This document shows, in pieces, positions 16,755-25,659 of a DNA stretch of 64,000 nt; position 1 is the first letter of the stretch; each line of letters starts with the position of its first letter. This DNA comes from Pseudomonas sp. MYb118 (GTDB taxonomy: Bacteria; Pseudomonadota; Gammaproteobacteria; Pseudomonadales; Pseudomonadaceae). The notes under the pieces were generated by a model that made no database searches, was not told where the DNA came from, and saw only the letters and a list, made by a program, of their open reading frames with translations. Location: positions 1,674,001 to 1,738,000 of the forward strand of contig NZ_JBFRXN010000002.1 in the NCBI RefSeq assembly GCF_040947875.1, given 5' to 3'. The position numbers were made by a program, and so were the translations under genes.

Positions 16755-16781
16755 AAAAAACCCGGCCTCGGCCGGGTTTTT
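16755..16781 (+). terminator. Rho-independent terminator after the Tim44-like gene
   Basis: The arms CCCGGCC (16761-16767) and GGCCGGG (16770-16776) pair, extended by flanking A and U runs (A6 before, U5 after), giving a strong and probably bidirectional terminator. Confidence 0.9.
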
Positions 16782-16864
16782 CTATTTCGCGGTTACATCC
16801 ATAGCAAGCTACTGTATAAACCGCCCCATACAAACCGCGCCATACAAGCAAGAGGATCCCGGAC

Positions 16865-17272
16865 GTGGAAGAAATCATCGAACAACTGCGTGAAGCCAAC
16901 GAACCGGTTCCGGTCCCCTTGGAGTTGCCCGACGAAGATCTGTTGGTGGAAATCGAGGAACAGCTGTTCATCGACATCCCGTTTGTCTTCCGCGAGTTCT
17001 TGCTCACCGTCAGTGACGTGGTCTACGGCAGCCTGGAGCCGGTGACCGTCACCGACCCGCAATCGCACACTTACCTGCCTGACGTGGCGGCCAATGCCTG
17101 GGACGCCGGCGTCGATCGCAGCATGATCCCGATCTGCCAGGACGGCGACGACTACTACTGCGTTGAAGAAGACGGCACCGTGGTGCTGTGGTCCGCCGAA
17201 GAAGAACTGGTCACCGAAGAGACCTGGGAATCGGTGTGGCACTGGGCGCGGGACGTCTGGCTGGAAAGCTGA
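16865..17272 (+). CDS. SMI1/KNR4 (SUKH) family protein
   Basis: The 135-residue acidic protein has the SUKH pattern: EEIIEQLREA, LPDEDLLVEIEEQLFIDIPFVFREFLL, then IPICQDGDDYYCVEEDGTVVLW and a Trp-rich end. Proteins of this fold often act as immunity factors against contact-dependent or polymorphic toxins, but many lone chromosomal copies have no partner. No toxin gene is adjacent here. The start is GTG at 16865; there is only a weak GAGGA site (16851-16855) before it. Confidence 0.85.
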   Translation: MEEIIEQLREANEPVPVPLELPDEDLLVEIEEQLFIDIPFVFREFLLTVSDVVYGSLEPVTVTDPQSHTYLPDVAANAWDAGVDRSMIPICQDGDDYYCVEEDGTVVLWSAEEELVTEETWESVWHWARDVWLES

Positions 17273-17293
17273 GACACCCCGCTACCCGCAGGC

Positions 17294-19057
17294 TCAATGC
17301 CCGGATGAGTCCTTGTGGTTGTCCAGGGTATCGAGCAACGCCACCTGCATCCGCGTGTGCACGCGGATGAACCAGCGCCACAGCAGTGCGGCCACACCAG
17401 CGGCCACCACGGCAATCAGCACCAGCAGCTTGTTGGTCGGCAGGATACTGGCCGACAAGGCCGACAACAGCAGGAAGATCACCAACAGCGAGAGAATCGG
17501 GATCACCTCGGAGATCACCCGACGCACTCGCTGCGTGTGGCGCCCGGCCATTTCCGGCTTCACCCCCATCTCCGCCAGCAGCATCGACAGCGCCTTGAGC
17601 TTGCGATAGGCGGCAATCAGGAACGGCAGCGACAGCAGCAACGCCCCGCCCCAGATCAACGCCTTCTGCCAGCTCGGGTCATTGATCCAGTCTTGCAGGT
17701 AAGTGGAGATGCGCGTGGCGAAGTAGGCACCCGAGAAGAAGATCGCCACCACCAGCGCCAGGTTGACCCCCACCTGCAACAGAATCCGCCGGATCATCGA
17801 CGCCAGCAGCGCTCCCTCGCCTTGCGGCTGGATGTTGCGCAGCCATTCGCCATACATTCCCAGCACGCGACTCATGCGCTGCGGCATCACCGCCGCCAGC
17901 TTGATCGACAGCGGGTCTGCCGCGCGGATCAGGTAAGGCGTCAGCAGCGTGGTGATGACCGACACCGCGACGGCCACCGGGTAGAGGAAGTTGCTGGTGA
18001 CCTGCAAGGTCATGCCCAGCGCCGCGATGATGAAGGAGAATTCGCCGATCTGCGAAAGGCCCATCCCTACCCGCAGCGAGGTGCGTCCGTCATTGCCGGC
18101 GATAAAGGAGCCCAGGCCGCAGGACAGCATCTTGCCGAGCACCACGGCCACGGTGATGACCGCAATCGGCCACGCATATTGCAGCAGGATCATCGGGTCG
18201 AGCATCAAGCCGATGGCCACGAAGAAGATTGCGCTGAACAGGTCGCGGACCGGTTCGACCAGACGTTCGATCTTCAGCAATTGCCGCGACTCGGCCATGA
18301 TCGCGCCAATCAGGAACGCGCCCAGCACCATGCTGTACTCGAGTTTGACCACCAGCAGGCAGAAGCCGAAGCACAGGCCCAACACGGTGATCAGCAGCAT
18401 CTCGTTGCTTTCGAACTTCGCCACGTAGGCCAGCAGTCGCGGCACCAGCAGGATGCCGATCACCAGGGCGACGATCATGAACAGCGACAACTTGCCGACC
18501 GTGGAGAACACCTCGCCGGAGCTGACCGTACCGCTGACCGCAATGCTCGACAACAGGGCGATGATGCCGATACCGAGGATGTCCTCGACGATCAGCACGC
18601 CGAAGATCAACTGCGCAAAGCGCTCGTTCTTCATCTTCAGGTCGTTGAGCGCCTTGACGATGATGGTGGTCGAGGAAATCGCCAGGATGGCGCCGAGGAA
18701 CAGCGAATCCATGGTGTTCCATTCGAACCAGCTGCCGATTTCGTAGCCGATCCAGATCATCAGCACGATTTCCAGGAACGCCGCGATGAACGCCGTGGCG
18801 CCCACTTTGAACAGCTTGCGCAGGCTGAACTCCAGGCCCAGGCAGAACATCAGGAAGATCACCCCGAGCTCGGCGAGGGTCTTGATGGTTTCTTCGTCGT
18901 GGATCAGGCCGAACGGTGGCGTATGCGGGCCGATGATGAAACCCGCGACGATGTAGCCCAATACCACCGGCTGCTTGAGCCGATGGAACAACACGGTCAC
19001 CACGCCCGCGACCAGCATGATCACTGCCAGATCCTGAATAAAACTGATGGCATGCAT
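17294..19057 (-). CDS. Cation/proton antiporter, CPA2 (Kef-like) family
   Basis: The 587-residue inner-membrane protein has about 11-12 helices in the first 380 residues, with the CPA2 patterns VVLGYIVAGFIIGPHTPP, GVIFLMFCLGLEFSLRKL and GMGLSQIGEFSFIIAALGM. It lacks the cytoplasmic TrkA-N/RCK domain of KefB and KefC; instead the last 200 residues hold more membrane segments (ILPTNKLLVLIAVVAAGVAA at the end). It probably exports K+ or Na+ in exchange for H+. It is divergent from the thioesterase gene across about 280 bases. Confidence 0.9.
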   Translation of the reverse strand: MHAISFIQDLAVIMLVAGVVTVLFHRLKQPVVLGYIVAGFIIGPHTPPFGLIHDEETIKTLAELGVIFLMFCLGLEFSLRKLFKVGATAFIAAFLEIVLMIWIGYEIGSWFEWNTMDSLFLGAILAISSTTIIVKALNDLKMKNERFAQLIFGVLIVEDILGIGIIALLSSIAVSGTVSSGEVFSTVGKLSLFMIVALVIGILLVPRLLAYVAKFESNEMLLITVLGLCFGFCLLVVKLEYSMVLGAFLIGAIMAESRQLLKIERLVEPVRDLFSAIFFVAIGLMLDPMILLQYAWPIAVITVAVVLGKMLSCGLGSFIAGNDGRTSLRVGMGLSQIGEFSFIIAALGMTLQVTSNFLYPVAVAVSVITTLLTPYLIRAADPLSIKLAAVMPQRMSRVLGMYGEWLRNIQPQGEGALLASMIRRILLQVGVNLALVVAIFFSGAYFATRISTYLQDWINDPSWQKALIWGGALLLSLPFLIAAYRKLKALSMLLAEMGVKPEMAGRHTQRVRRVISEVIPILSLLVIFLLLSALSASILPTNKLLVLIAVVAAGVAALLWRWFIRVHTRMQVALLDTLDNHKDSSGH

Positions 19058-19340
19058 GGCGTGGGGCTCCTTGGGTGACGTTGCTCAACCACCAGACGCG
19101 CGAAAGGTCTGGCCGAGCAGGAAAATAATCCGCATTTTGCGTAGGAATTGCCCTTGGACCGGGCTTTTGCAGGGTAACACCGCGACTTCCGGCAGAATGG
19201 CGGTGCAATATATGGAAACAGATAGATTCGGCGTGACGGCGAACACCCGCCCGGCGTCCCGATAACGGTGGTTTGAAAAACCGCTCAGGCACCCGTAGAG
19301 GTGCACCCTTCCGAAACCAGCCTTGACCCGTGAGAATGCT

Positions 19341-19823
19341 ATGGAACCCGGAAACGCCCAGCTGTCGATGACGGTACTGATGACCCCTGACATGGCCAAC
19401 TTCTCTGGCAATGTCCACGGTGGCACCTTGCTCAAGTACCTCGACGAAGTGGCCTACGCCTGCGCCAGCCGTTACGCCGGCCGCTACGTGGTGACCTTGT
19501 CGGTGGACCAGGTGATTTTCCGCGAGCCGGTGCATGTCGGCGAGCTCGTGACCTTCCTGGCCTCGGTCAACTACACCGGCAACACGTCGATGGAAGTTGG
19601 CATCAAGGTGGTGACCGAGAACATCCGCGAGCGCTCGGTGCGCCACACCAACAGTTGCTTCTTCACCATGGTGGCGGTGGACGACAACCGCAAACCGGCC
19701 CCCGTGCCGCCACTGCAACCCAAGGACAGCGAAGGCAAGCGCCGCTTCATGCAGGCCCAGCAGCGCCGGCAGATTCGCCAGGAGCTGGAGAAGCGGTATC
19801 AGGAAATCAAGGGTGATGCCTGA
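19341..19823 (+). CDS. Acyl-CoA thioesterase, hotdog fold (YciA/BACH type)
   Basis: The 160-residue protein begins MEPGNAQLSMTVLMTPDMAN. It has the hotdog helix and catalytic loop FSGNVHGGTLLKYLDEVAYACA (about 22-43), then VTLSVDQVIFREPVHVGELV, as in broad-specificity acyl-CoA hydrolases that form hexamers. A TTG at 19323 would add six residues, but the ATG at 19341 fits the family start. The basic, Gln-rich carboxyl tail (QAQQRRQIRQELEKRYQE) is a common variation. It ends before a REPIN. Confidence 0.9.
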   Translation: MEPGNAQLSMTVLMTPDMANFSGNVHGGTLLKYLDEVAYACASRYAGRYVVTLSVDQVIFREPVHVGELVTFLASVNYTGNTSMEVGIKVVTENIRERSVRHTNSCFFTMVAVDDNRKPAPVPPLQPKDSEGKRRFMQAQQRRQIRQELEKRYQEIKGDA

Positions 19824-19848
19824 GGCCTGTGCCTGGCATTAGATAGCT

Positions 19849-19920
19849 ATCGCGAGCAGGCTCGCTCCCACAGGGTTTTGTGGTGTTCACCAAACCTGTG
19901 GGAGCGGGCTTGCCCGCGAT
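19849..19920. repeat. REPIN with mixed arm types
   Basis: The left arm is ATCGCGAGCAGGCTCGCTCC and the right arm is GGAGCGGGCTTGCCCGCGAT. The two arms therefore belong to different REP sequence groups (GAGC-CAGGC against GGGC-AAGCCC), unlike the other, matched REPINs of this window. Confidence 0.85.
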
Positions 19921-19936
19921 GGGTTACCCCCCAATC

Positions 19937-20809
19937 TCAGAGGCTGATCGCCGTAGCCTCGAACCGCACCCGCGGATGCGCAATCCGGTCCTGGGCACGC
20001 ACCAGCTCCAGCTCGTAGCTGGCGCAGGCCTGGGTCTCGAGCAACACCTCATGCACCGCCGAAGCGGCAAACTCGAATGCGGCCACCAGGCTGTCACCCA
20101 GCAACACCCGCGCCAGGAACAACCCGGACGTCAGGTCACCCACGCCCACCGGCTGACGCGGAAACGCCAGCAGCGGACGACGCAGGTGCCAGCTCGCTTC
20201 GGCCGTCACCAGCAGCATCTCGAACACGTCCGACGGTTTGCCGGGATACGCCAGATGCTTGACCAGCACGGCTTTCGGACCGCGTGCCAGCAGCGCGCGC
20301 GCCATGGCCAGGCAGTCGAACAGCGACTGCGGCTTGCGCCCGGAGAAGCTGTCGAGCTCCAGTTGATTGGGGCACATGAAGTCCGCCACGGCGGCCGCTT
20401 CTTCCAGCAGGAAATCGCTGACTTCCGCCGGCACGCTGCAGCCCTTCTCCGGATGCCCCATCACCGGGTCGCACAAATACAGTGCCTTGGGGTTCATCGC
20501 CTTGATTTGCTCGACCCCCTTGAGGATCGCCCGGCCCTGCGCCGCGCTGCCCAGGTAGCCGGACAGCACGGCATCGCAATTGCCCAGCTCGCCAATCGCG
20601 GCAATGCCTTCCACCAGCTCGGGAATCTGATGCGGCGACAGCACTTCACCGGTCCACTGCCCGTACTGGGTGTGATTGGAGAACTGCACAGTGTTGAGCG
20701 GCCAGACATTCACCCCGACCCGCTGCATCGGGAAAACCGCCGCACTGTTGCCGGCGTGGCCAAACACGACGTGGGACTGGATGGCGAGCAGATGGGGCGT
20801 ACGTTTCAT
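19937..20809 (-). CDS. pdxY: Pyridoxal kinase
   Basis: The 290-residue ribokinase-fold enzyme phosphorylates pyridoxal in the B6 salvage pathway. It opens with [27 protein letters not shown], has the [15 protein letters not shown] segment, and has the anion-hole/catalytic motif [19 protein letters not shown] (about 220-238) with the catalytic Asp. Length is normal. It is transcribed leftwards into a REPIN and is divergent from a DUF3301 gene. Confidence 0.95.
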   Translation of the reverse strand: MKRTPHLLAIQSHVVFGHAGNSAAVFPMQRVGVNVWPLNTVQFSNHTQYGQWTGEVLSPHQIPELVEGIAAIGELGNCDAVLSGYLGSAAQGRAILKGVEQIKAMNPKALYLCDPVMGHPEKGCSVPAEVSDFLLEEAAAVADFMCPNQLELDSFSGRKPQSLFDCLAMARALLARGPKAVLVKHLAYPGKPSDVFEMLLVTAEASWHLRRPLLAFPRQPVGVGDLTSGLFLARVLLGDSLVAAFEFAASAVHEVLLETQACASYELELVRAQDRIAHPRVRFEATAISL

Positions 20810-20926
20810 GCCGTGAGTTCCGTCAAACGATTGAAATTCGAGCCGCGCAGTATGCGACTAAACGCAGCCTGTACGACAGACCGGCGACGCAGTTAAGCTG
20901 ACATCCTCTTGTTGGAGCACCCGTTG

Positions 20927-21340
20927 ATGCTGACCCTTGGAAACATTTTCGTGCTGATGCTGCTCGCCACCGCCGGCGCGTGGCTATGGCACAACCATGG
21001 CTTGCGCGAACGCGCGCTGGAGCGGGTCAAGCAGCATTGCGCCAAGCTCGGGATCGAGCTGCTGGATGGCAACGTGGCGCTGAAAAAAATCGCGTTCATC
21101 AAGGATGCCAGCGGTCGGCGGCGCCTGGCCCGTGTGTATAACTTCGAGTTCACGGTCACCGGCGAAACCCGCCACAACGGCACCATCACTCAGTTCGGCG
21201 CCCACAGCGCACAGATCGAGCTGGCGCCCTACCCGATGCCATTCGATGACACCCCGCCAGTGGCCGACGTGGCCAAGCCCCGTGCAGAAGTGATTGAGCT
21301 TAGCCAATGGCGGCAGGAGCACACCAAATGGCGCCCTTAG
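20927..21340 (+). CDS. DUF3301 small membrane-anchored protein
   Basis: The 137-residue protein starts with a single hydrophobic segment (LTLGNIFVLMLLATAGAWLW) followed by HNHGLRERALERVKQHCAKL and a basic KDASGRRRLARVYNFEFTVTGETRHNG core typical of DUF3301. The function is unknown. A TTGGAG site lies about ten bases before the ATG at 20927, which is why I prefer it over the TTG at 20909. It overlaps the end of the convergent CobW gene by four bases. Confidence 0.85.
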   Translation: MLTLGNIFVLMLLATAGAWLWHNHGLRERALERVKQHCAKLGIELLDGNVALKKIAFIKDASGRRRLARVYNFEFTVTGETRHNGTITQFGAHSAQIELAPYPMPFDDTPPVADVAKPRAEVIELSQWRQEHTKWRP

Positions 21341-22302
21341 CGGGATCGACAATCGTCCAGCGCTGATTGCAATGAATCCACCGGCTGCGGCTCGCTGAAA
21401 ATCAGTTCGAGCCGCGAGTCCTGACGCCATTCGCTGGGCTGCCACTGCAACGTCGAGTTATCCAGGGCGTTAGCCGAGACCCAGCCCTCGTGGCTGTGGA
21501 TAACCAGCTTCGCCCGCCGCCAGGCAAGGCCCGCAAGCCAATGGTCAATGCGCTCGGCATCGAACGTCTGGCTCGGATGCCAGCGCCAGCCGATACTCCA
21601 GCCATCGTCCTGTTGCTGACTCAGGCAAATCGCCTGCGATGGGTCCACCCAGACCGCCGGCATCTGCGCCATGCTTCTGGGAGCGACGAAGTTATCCACA
21701 CCCGCCACCGCTCGCGCCTCGAGCCCCGGCAATTCACTCAACGGCAATCCGGCCTGCTGCGTCCAGTACAACGATTGCGCCGGTAATTGCGCGGCGACGC
21801 GTCGGCGCGCCTGCTCGTCGAGGTGTTCGGATTTGTTCAACAGCAGCAAACCGGCATGACTCAAGGCTTCCTGCTGCGTAGGCGGTAGCGGTTTACCGTC
21901 GGCGAGGGCCTGGGCATCGAGCACCAGCACGCTGGGCTGGACCGCCAGCACGCCGACCCAGGGAGCTTGCCCCAACTGCTTGAGCAACTGTGCCGGATGA
22001 CCGAGCCCGGAAGGCTCGATGAACAAGCGGTCCGGCCGCGCCTTGCGCAGCAACCGACCGAGCCCGATCTGGAACGGCGCGCCATTGACGCAACACAAAC
22101 AGCCCCCGGCCACTTCCCCCAGTGCGATACCATCGACGTCACGGGTCAGCAGCGCGGCGTCGATGCCGATCTGCCCGAACTCGTTGATCAGCACCGCCCA
22201 GCGCTCGTGCGCCGGCCGCTGGGCCAGCAGGTGGCGGATCAGGCTGGTCTTGCCCGCCCCCAATGGGCCGGCGATGACATGCGTGGGAATGTTCTGCAAC
22301 AT
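21337..22302 (-). CDS. COG0523 (CobW/P47K) family GTPase, short form
   Basis: The 321-residue protein is a G3E-family GTPase, a presumed metal chaperone. Walker A is GPLGAGKTSLIRHLL (about 12-26), the metal-binding motif is GGCLCC (about 64-69, the CxCC signature), and the G4 motif is NKSE. The carboxyl half (CobW_C) is short and divergent. Members near folE2, amidase and gamma-carbonic anhydrase genes belong to the zinc-starvation set, which suits this location. Only 26 bases separate its start from the divergent gene at 22329 and no Zur box is visible there. It may be served by readthrough of the minus-strand transcript from 23897. Confidence 0.85.
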   Translation of the reverse strand: MLQNIPTHVIAGPLGAGKTSLIRHLLAQRPAHERWAVLINEFGQIGIDAALLTRDVDGIALGEVAGGCLCCVNGAPFQIGLGRLLRKARPDRLFIEPSGLGHPAQLLKQLGQAPWVGVLAVQPSVLVLDAQALADGKPLPPTQQEALSHAGLLLLNKSEHLDEQARRRVAAQLPAQSLYWTQQAGLPLSELPGLEARAVAGVDNFVAPRSMAQMPAVWVDPSQAICLSQQQDDGWSIGWRWHPSQTFDAERIDHWLAGLAWRRAKLVIHSHEGWVSANALDNSTLQWQPSEWRQDSRLELIFSEPQPVDSLQSALDDCRSR

Positions 22303-22328
22303 GGTGAGGATTTCTGAGGAGGTAGAGG

Positions 22329-22685
22329 ATGCGGTTGATTGGCTGGACGGTACTGCTCACGCTCGTTTGCAGCGAGGCACTGGCCCAGGCTTGCGTGGTT
22401 CATAGCACGGCTGAGCGGCTCGACGTGAAAGTCTGCCAGGAGAATCGCAGCATCCCGGAAAAATTGTTCGCCGACGGCTTTTGTCAGCCGAACCTGGCCG
22501 GGCAGAAAGTCGACGTGCAATACGTCGACCACTGCCCCAGCGGCGCTTTTGGCGTGTGCAGCGACGCGCAAGTTGCCAATATGCCTTACCGGCAGGATAT
22601 TCACTATTACGGCGTGGCCACCGATGCGGCCTACCTGAAGCCGTTCTGCGAGGCCCAGAGCCAGGGCAAGTGGCTCAAACCCTGA
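22329..22685 (+). CDS. Small exported cysteine-containing protein, function unknown
   Basis: The 118-residue protein has a signal peptide (RLIGWTVLLTLVCSEALAQA, cleavage near residue 20) and six Cys residues in the mature part, enough for three disulphides. A GAGGAGG ribosome-binding site precedes the ATG. It sits on the plus strand between two minus-strand COG0523 GTPase genes, with gaps of only 26 and 3 bases, so it must be transcribed against them. I do not recognise a domain. Confidence 0.75.
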   Translation: MRLIGWTVLLTLVCSEALAQACVVHSTAERLDVKVCQENRSIPEKLFADGFCQPNLAGQKVDVQYVDHCPSGAFGVCSDAQVANMPYRQDIHYYGVATDAAYLKPFCEAQSQGKWLKP

Positions 22686-22688
22686 GTC

Positions 22689-23897
22689 TCAGGCCGCCAC
22701 TTCCTCGTACCACGGACCGAACGGGTCGGGCCAGGTTTGCCAGCCCTCGGTCCCAAGCGCCATTTCCTCATCGGTCAGCAGGCAATCGTCCAGTGCGGCA
22801 GTGAGTTGCGCAAAGTCGATGTTCTGCCCGATGAACACCAGCTCCTGCCGGCAGTCACCCACGGCGGCGGTCCAGTTGGCCATGATCGCGGCGGTGCTTT
22901 CTTCGTCCTGCGGCCATTGCTCTTTGGGCACCGAACGCCACCAGCGCCCGGCATAACCATAACGCATCAGGCCGCCCGCCTGGGACCAGCTGCCAGCGTC
23001 CATTGGCTTGCTGGCCAACCAGAAAAAGCCCTTGGAGCGCAGCAATTTGCCGTTGGTCCATTGGCCGTCGATGAAGCTGAAGAAGCGCTCGGGATGAAAC
23101 GGACGGCGGGCCCGATACGCCGTGGAGGCGATGCCGTATTCCTCGGTTTCCGGCACGTGTTCGCCGCGCATCTCCTTCAACCAGCCTGGGGCTTGCGCGG
23201 CTTTTTCGAAGTCGAAGCGCCCGGTGTCGAGGATTTTCGCCAGGGGAATTTCGCCCATGACCATCGGCAGGATCTCGGCCTGCGGGTTGAGCCTTTCGAG
23301 GATTGCCATCAGTTCCTGGCGTTCGCTGCTGCTGATCAGGTCGATCTTGCTGATCAGGATCACGTCGGCGAATTCGACCTGCTCGATCAGCAGCTCGGTG
23401 ATCAGCCGTTCGTCTTCCTCGCCCAGGGTTTCGCCACGGGACGCAAGGGTTTCGGCCGCCTGGTAATCGAGCATGAAGTTCACGCCATCGACCACGGTGA
23501 CCAGGGTGTCCAGCCGCGCCACGTCGGACAGGCTGCGCCCCTGCTCATCGCGGAAAGTGAAGGTTTCGGCCACCGGCAGCGGCTCGGCGATGCCAGTGGA
23601 CTCGATCAGCAGGTAATCGAAACGCCCTTCCCGGGCCAGTTGGCTGACCTCCTGGAGCAGGTCCTCGCGCAACGTGCAGCAGATGCAGCCGTTGCTCATT
23701 TCCACGAGTTTTTCTTCGGCGCGGTTCAGGGTGACATCACGCTGGACTTCGCTGCCATCAATGTTGATTTCGCTCATATCGTTGACGATCACCGCGACTC
23801 GCAGGTCTTCGCGGTTACGCAAGACGTAGTTCAGCAGGGTGCTTTTGCCGGCACCGAGAAAGCCCGACAGGACAGTGACGGGGAGACGATTGGACAT
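22689..23897 (-). CDS. zigA: COG0523 GTPase, ZigA/YciC type zinc chaperone
   Basis: The 402-residue protein has Walker [16 protein letters not shown] (about 12-26), the CxCC metal motif in [13 protein letters not shown] (about 70-82), switch [13 protein letters not shown], the G4 motif SKID, and a full CobW_C domain ([15 protein letters not shown]). ZigA-type members are induced by zinc shortage and are thought to deliver zinc to client proteins. A Zur-like palindrome lies 48-67 bases upstream. The gene is divergent from the small secreted protein gene at 24040. Confidence 0.9.
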   Translation of the reverse strand: MSNRLPVTVLSGFLGAGKSTLLNYVLRNREDLRVAVIVNDMSEINIDGSEVQRDVTLNRAEEKLVEMSNGCICCTLREDLLQEVSQLAREGRFDYLLIESTGIAEPLPVAETFTFRDEQGRSLSDVARLDTLVTVVDGVNFMLDYQAAETLASRGETLGEEDERLITELLIEQVEFADVILISKIDLISSSERQELMAILERLNPQAEILPMVMGEIPLAKILDTGRFDFEKAAQAPGWLKEMRGEHVPETEEYGIASTAYRARRPFHPERFFSFIDGQWTNGKLLRSKGFFWLASKPMDAGSWSQAGGLMRYGYAGRWWRSVPKEQWPQDEESTAAIMANWTAAVGDCRQELVFIGQNIDFAQLTAALDDCLLTDEEMALGTEGWQTWPDPFGPWYEEVAA

Positions 23898-23944
23898 CAG
23901 GGAATCCTCACAGGAATGCCCGGTCGCAGTGTCGGGCTTATTTT

Positions 23945-23964
23945 TACGTTACAGTATAACAATA
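23945..23964. promoter_or_regulatory. Zur-like box between zigA and the gene at 24040
   Basis: The segment TACGTTACAGTATAACAATA contains GTTAcagTATAAC (23948-23960), an imperfect palindrome close to the gammaproteobacterial Zur consensus core (GTTATAnTATAAC). It is placed to control zigA and possibly the divergent gene. Confidence 0.65.
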
Positions 23965-24039
23965 CAATCAGACCAGCCCCCTCTTGTCGCAGAGGACAAA
24001 GGGCACGATGCTGAGCACGTCCGGACCGCGAGAAATCCC

Positions 24040-24417
24040 ATGCGCACTGTTTTGAAATTCACCCTGATGAGCGTTTCGCTTTCGCTGGCATGGGCTGCGC
24101 AGGCACAGGTCCCGAGCCTGGCCAGCTGCACGCGCAGCGCCAATCTGCTGGCCTGCGTGGATGGCGCGGGCAATGCCTACAGCGTCAACACGGTCGGTAG
24201 CACGATTTACCTGCGCGGCTTCGAGCGCGAGGGCAAACGCTACTGGGCGCAGACCAACAGCCGGTATGGGCAACTGACCTTCTTCACCGGCATCGCTTCC
24301 GACGGTGAAGCCTGGGTCGGCTACAACCGCCGGGTGGGCTGGACCACGATCAATCGCTTTTCCAGCTCGGGTGGCAGCAGCGGCAAATTCACCTGCAGCC
24401 GGATCGCCGGTTGTTAG
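24040..24417 (+). CDS. Small exported protein in the zinc-starvation cluster, function unknown
   Basis: The 125-residue protein has a signal peptide (LKFTLMSVSLSLAWAAQAQV, cleavage near residue 23). A mature domain follows with four Cys residues (ASCTRSANLLACVDG at the start, CSRIAGC at the end) and YSVNTVGSTIYLRGFE, which suggests a small disulphide-bonded beta fold. The ATG at 24040 is 76 bases from the Zur-like box, so it may be controlled from the same site. It overlaps the end of the convergent amidase gene by four bases. In P. aeruginosa a hypothetical gene also lies beside amiA in this cluster. Confidence 0.75.
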   Translation: MRTVLKFTLMSVSLSLAWAAQAQVPSLASCTRSANLLACVDGAGNAYSVNTVGSTIYLRGFEREGKRYWAQTNSRYGQLTFFTGIASDGEAWVGYNRRVGWTTINRFSSSGGSSGKFTCSRIAGC

Positions 24418-25586
24418 GCCTGCGCTTTTTTCTGTGCCTGTTGCCAGGCAACGTAACTATTGAGCGGTGGATTCTTCTGAAAGTAACGCTGTAGGCCATC
24501 GAACAAACCGTCGGCGACCGCCTGCTGGTGCCTGGCGGTGACCAGCCGCTGGCTGTCACGAACATTGGAGATGAAGCCGGTTTCCACCAGGATCGACGGC
24601 ACATCGGGCGATTTGAGCACCGCAAACCCCGCCTGCTCCACGCGCTTCTGATGCAAGGTGGTGATGCCGGCCAGGCTGTCTAGCACCGTGCTGCCCAACT
24701 GCAAACTCGCGGCAAGTGTCGCGTTCATCGACATGTCGAGAATCACCCCGGCCAGCATGGGGTCCTTGTCCTTGAGGTTGAGCAGGCTGGTGGCCCCCAG
24801 CAGGTCCGCGCCATTCTCACGCTGCGCCATGAAACGCGCGGTGGCCGAGGTTGCGCCTCCCTCGGACAGGCAATACACGGAGGCACCAGACGCGGTCAGG
24901 CGCGGCGCCGCATCGGCATGCACCGAGATAAACATGTCGGCATTGTGCTTGCGCGCGATCTCCACCCGCTTGCGCAGCGGCACGAAAAAATCGTCGTTGC
25001 GCACCAGCTTCACGTCATAGCCCTTCTCGCGCTTCAGCCGCTTGGCCAGCAGTTGCGCGATGGACAGCACCACGTCTTTCTCGCGCTCGCCCTTGGCGCC
25101 GACGGCGCCCGGGTCCTTGCCGCCATGACCGGGGTCGACGACCACGATGATGTCGCGCTTGGGGTGTGGCTGGTCGATTGACGCCGGCCTGGCGGTCTTC
25201 AAGTCGAGCACCAGCCGATGACCTTGACCGTCTTGTGGCGGCAACAGAAAGCTATCCAGTTGCACCGGGCTGTTGAGGTCGAGCACTACCCGCGTATTGC
25301 CCTGGCCGAACTGCCCGGAGCGGATCGAGCGAATCACCGTGTTGCCGAGGGCCAACTGATGGAAGTCGCCGCTGAGGCCAGCATCGCTCACATCAATGAT
25401 CAATCGCTCGGGAGCGCTCAATGAAAACGTTTTGTAGTGCACCGGCCCACTCAGGTCGAACACCAGGCGCAACTTGCCCTCGGTTTGCCAGATCCGCGCG
25501 TTTCGAATTTGCGTGGCGCGGGCGCTAAAGGGCAAAGCGAAGGCTGCGCTGGCCAGGATCAGGTTGAGCAGGTGACGTCTGTGCAT
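24414..25586 (-). CDS. amiA: N-acetylmuramoyl-L-alanine amidase, AmiC type
   Basis: The 390-residue periplasmic zinc amidase cleaves the peptide stem from murein at division septa. A twin-arginine-like signal (HRRHLLNLILASAAFALP) is followed by an AMIN domain (about 26-125) that targets the septum. The Amidase_3 domain (about 146-370) has zinc ligands in VDPGHGGKDPG, the Glu of GEREKD and SVHADA, and the catalytic Glu in VETGFISN. There is no carboxyl-terminal LysM domain. It is a second amidase induced by zinc shortage in pseudomonads, and it shares a Zur-box-containing promoter region with folE2. Confidence 0.92.
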   Translation of the reverse strand: MHRRHLLNLILASAAFALPFSARATQIRNARIWQTEGKLRLVFDLSGPVHYKTFSLSAPERLIIDVSDAGLSGDFHQLALGNTVIRSIRSGQFGQGNTRVVLDLNSPVQLDSFLLPPQDGQGHRLVLDLKTARPASIDQPHPKRDIIVVVDPGHGGKDPGAVGAKGEREKDVVLSIAQLLAKRLKREKGYDVKLVRNDDFFVPLRKRVEIARKHNADMFISVHADAAPRLTASGASVYCLSEGGATSATARFMAQRENGADLLGATSLLNLKDKDPMLAGVILDMSMNATLAASLQLGSTVLDSLAGITTLHQKRVEQAGFAVLKSPDVPSILVETGFISNVRDSQRLVTARHQQAVADGLFDGLQRYFQKNPPLNSYVAWQQAQKKAQA

Positions 25587-25624
25587 GGTGAAAAGCGCTC
25601 GTGAAAAAGACGTAGTCGAATTTG

Positions 25625-25642
25625 ATGTAATAACATAACATT
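25625..25642. promoter_or_regulatory. Zur-like box between amiA and folE2
   Basis: ATGTAATAACATAACATT has an ATGT..ACAT palindromic frame with a TAACATAACAT right arm and resembles the Zur consensus. It lies 39 bases from the amiA start and 18 bases from the folE2 start, so it can serve both divergent transcripts. Confidence 0.7.
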
Positions 25643-25659
25643 AGATTTCGATTACCACG

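Noticed and set aside
17315..19078. 587-codon plus-strand frame opposite the antiporter
   Set aside because: Gln/His/Arg-rich shadow of a membrane protein gene read in reverse.
25625..25642. Site before folE2 as a Fur box
   Set aside because: The neighbouring genes are zinc-starvation genes and the palindrome (ATGT..ACAT) fits Zur better than the GATAAT repeats of Fur.
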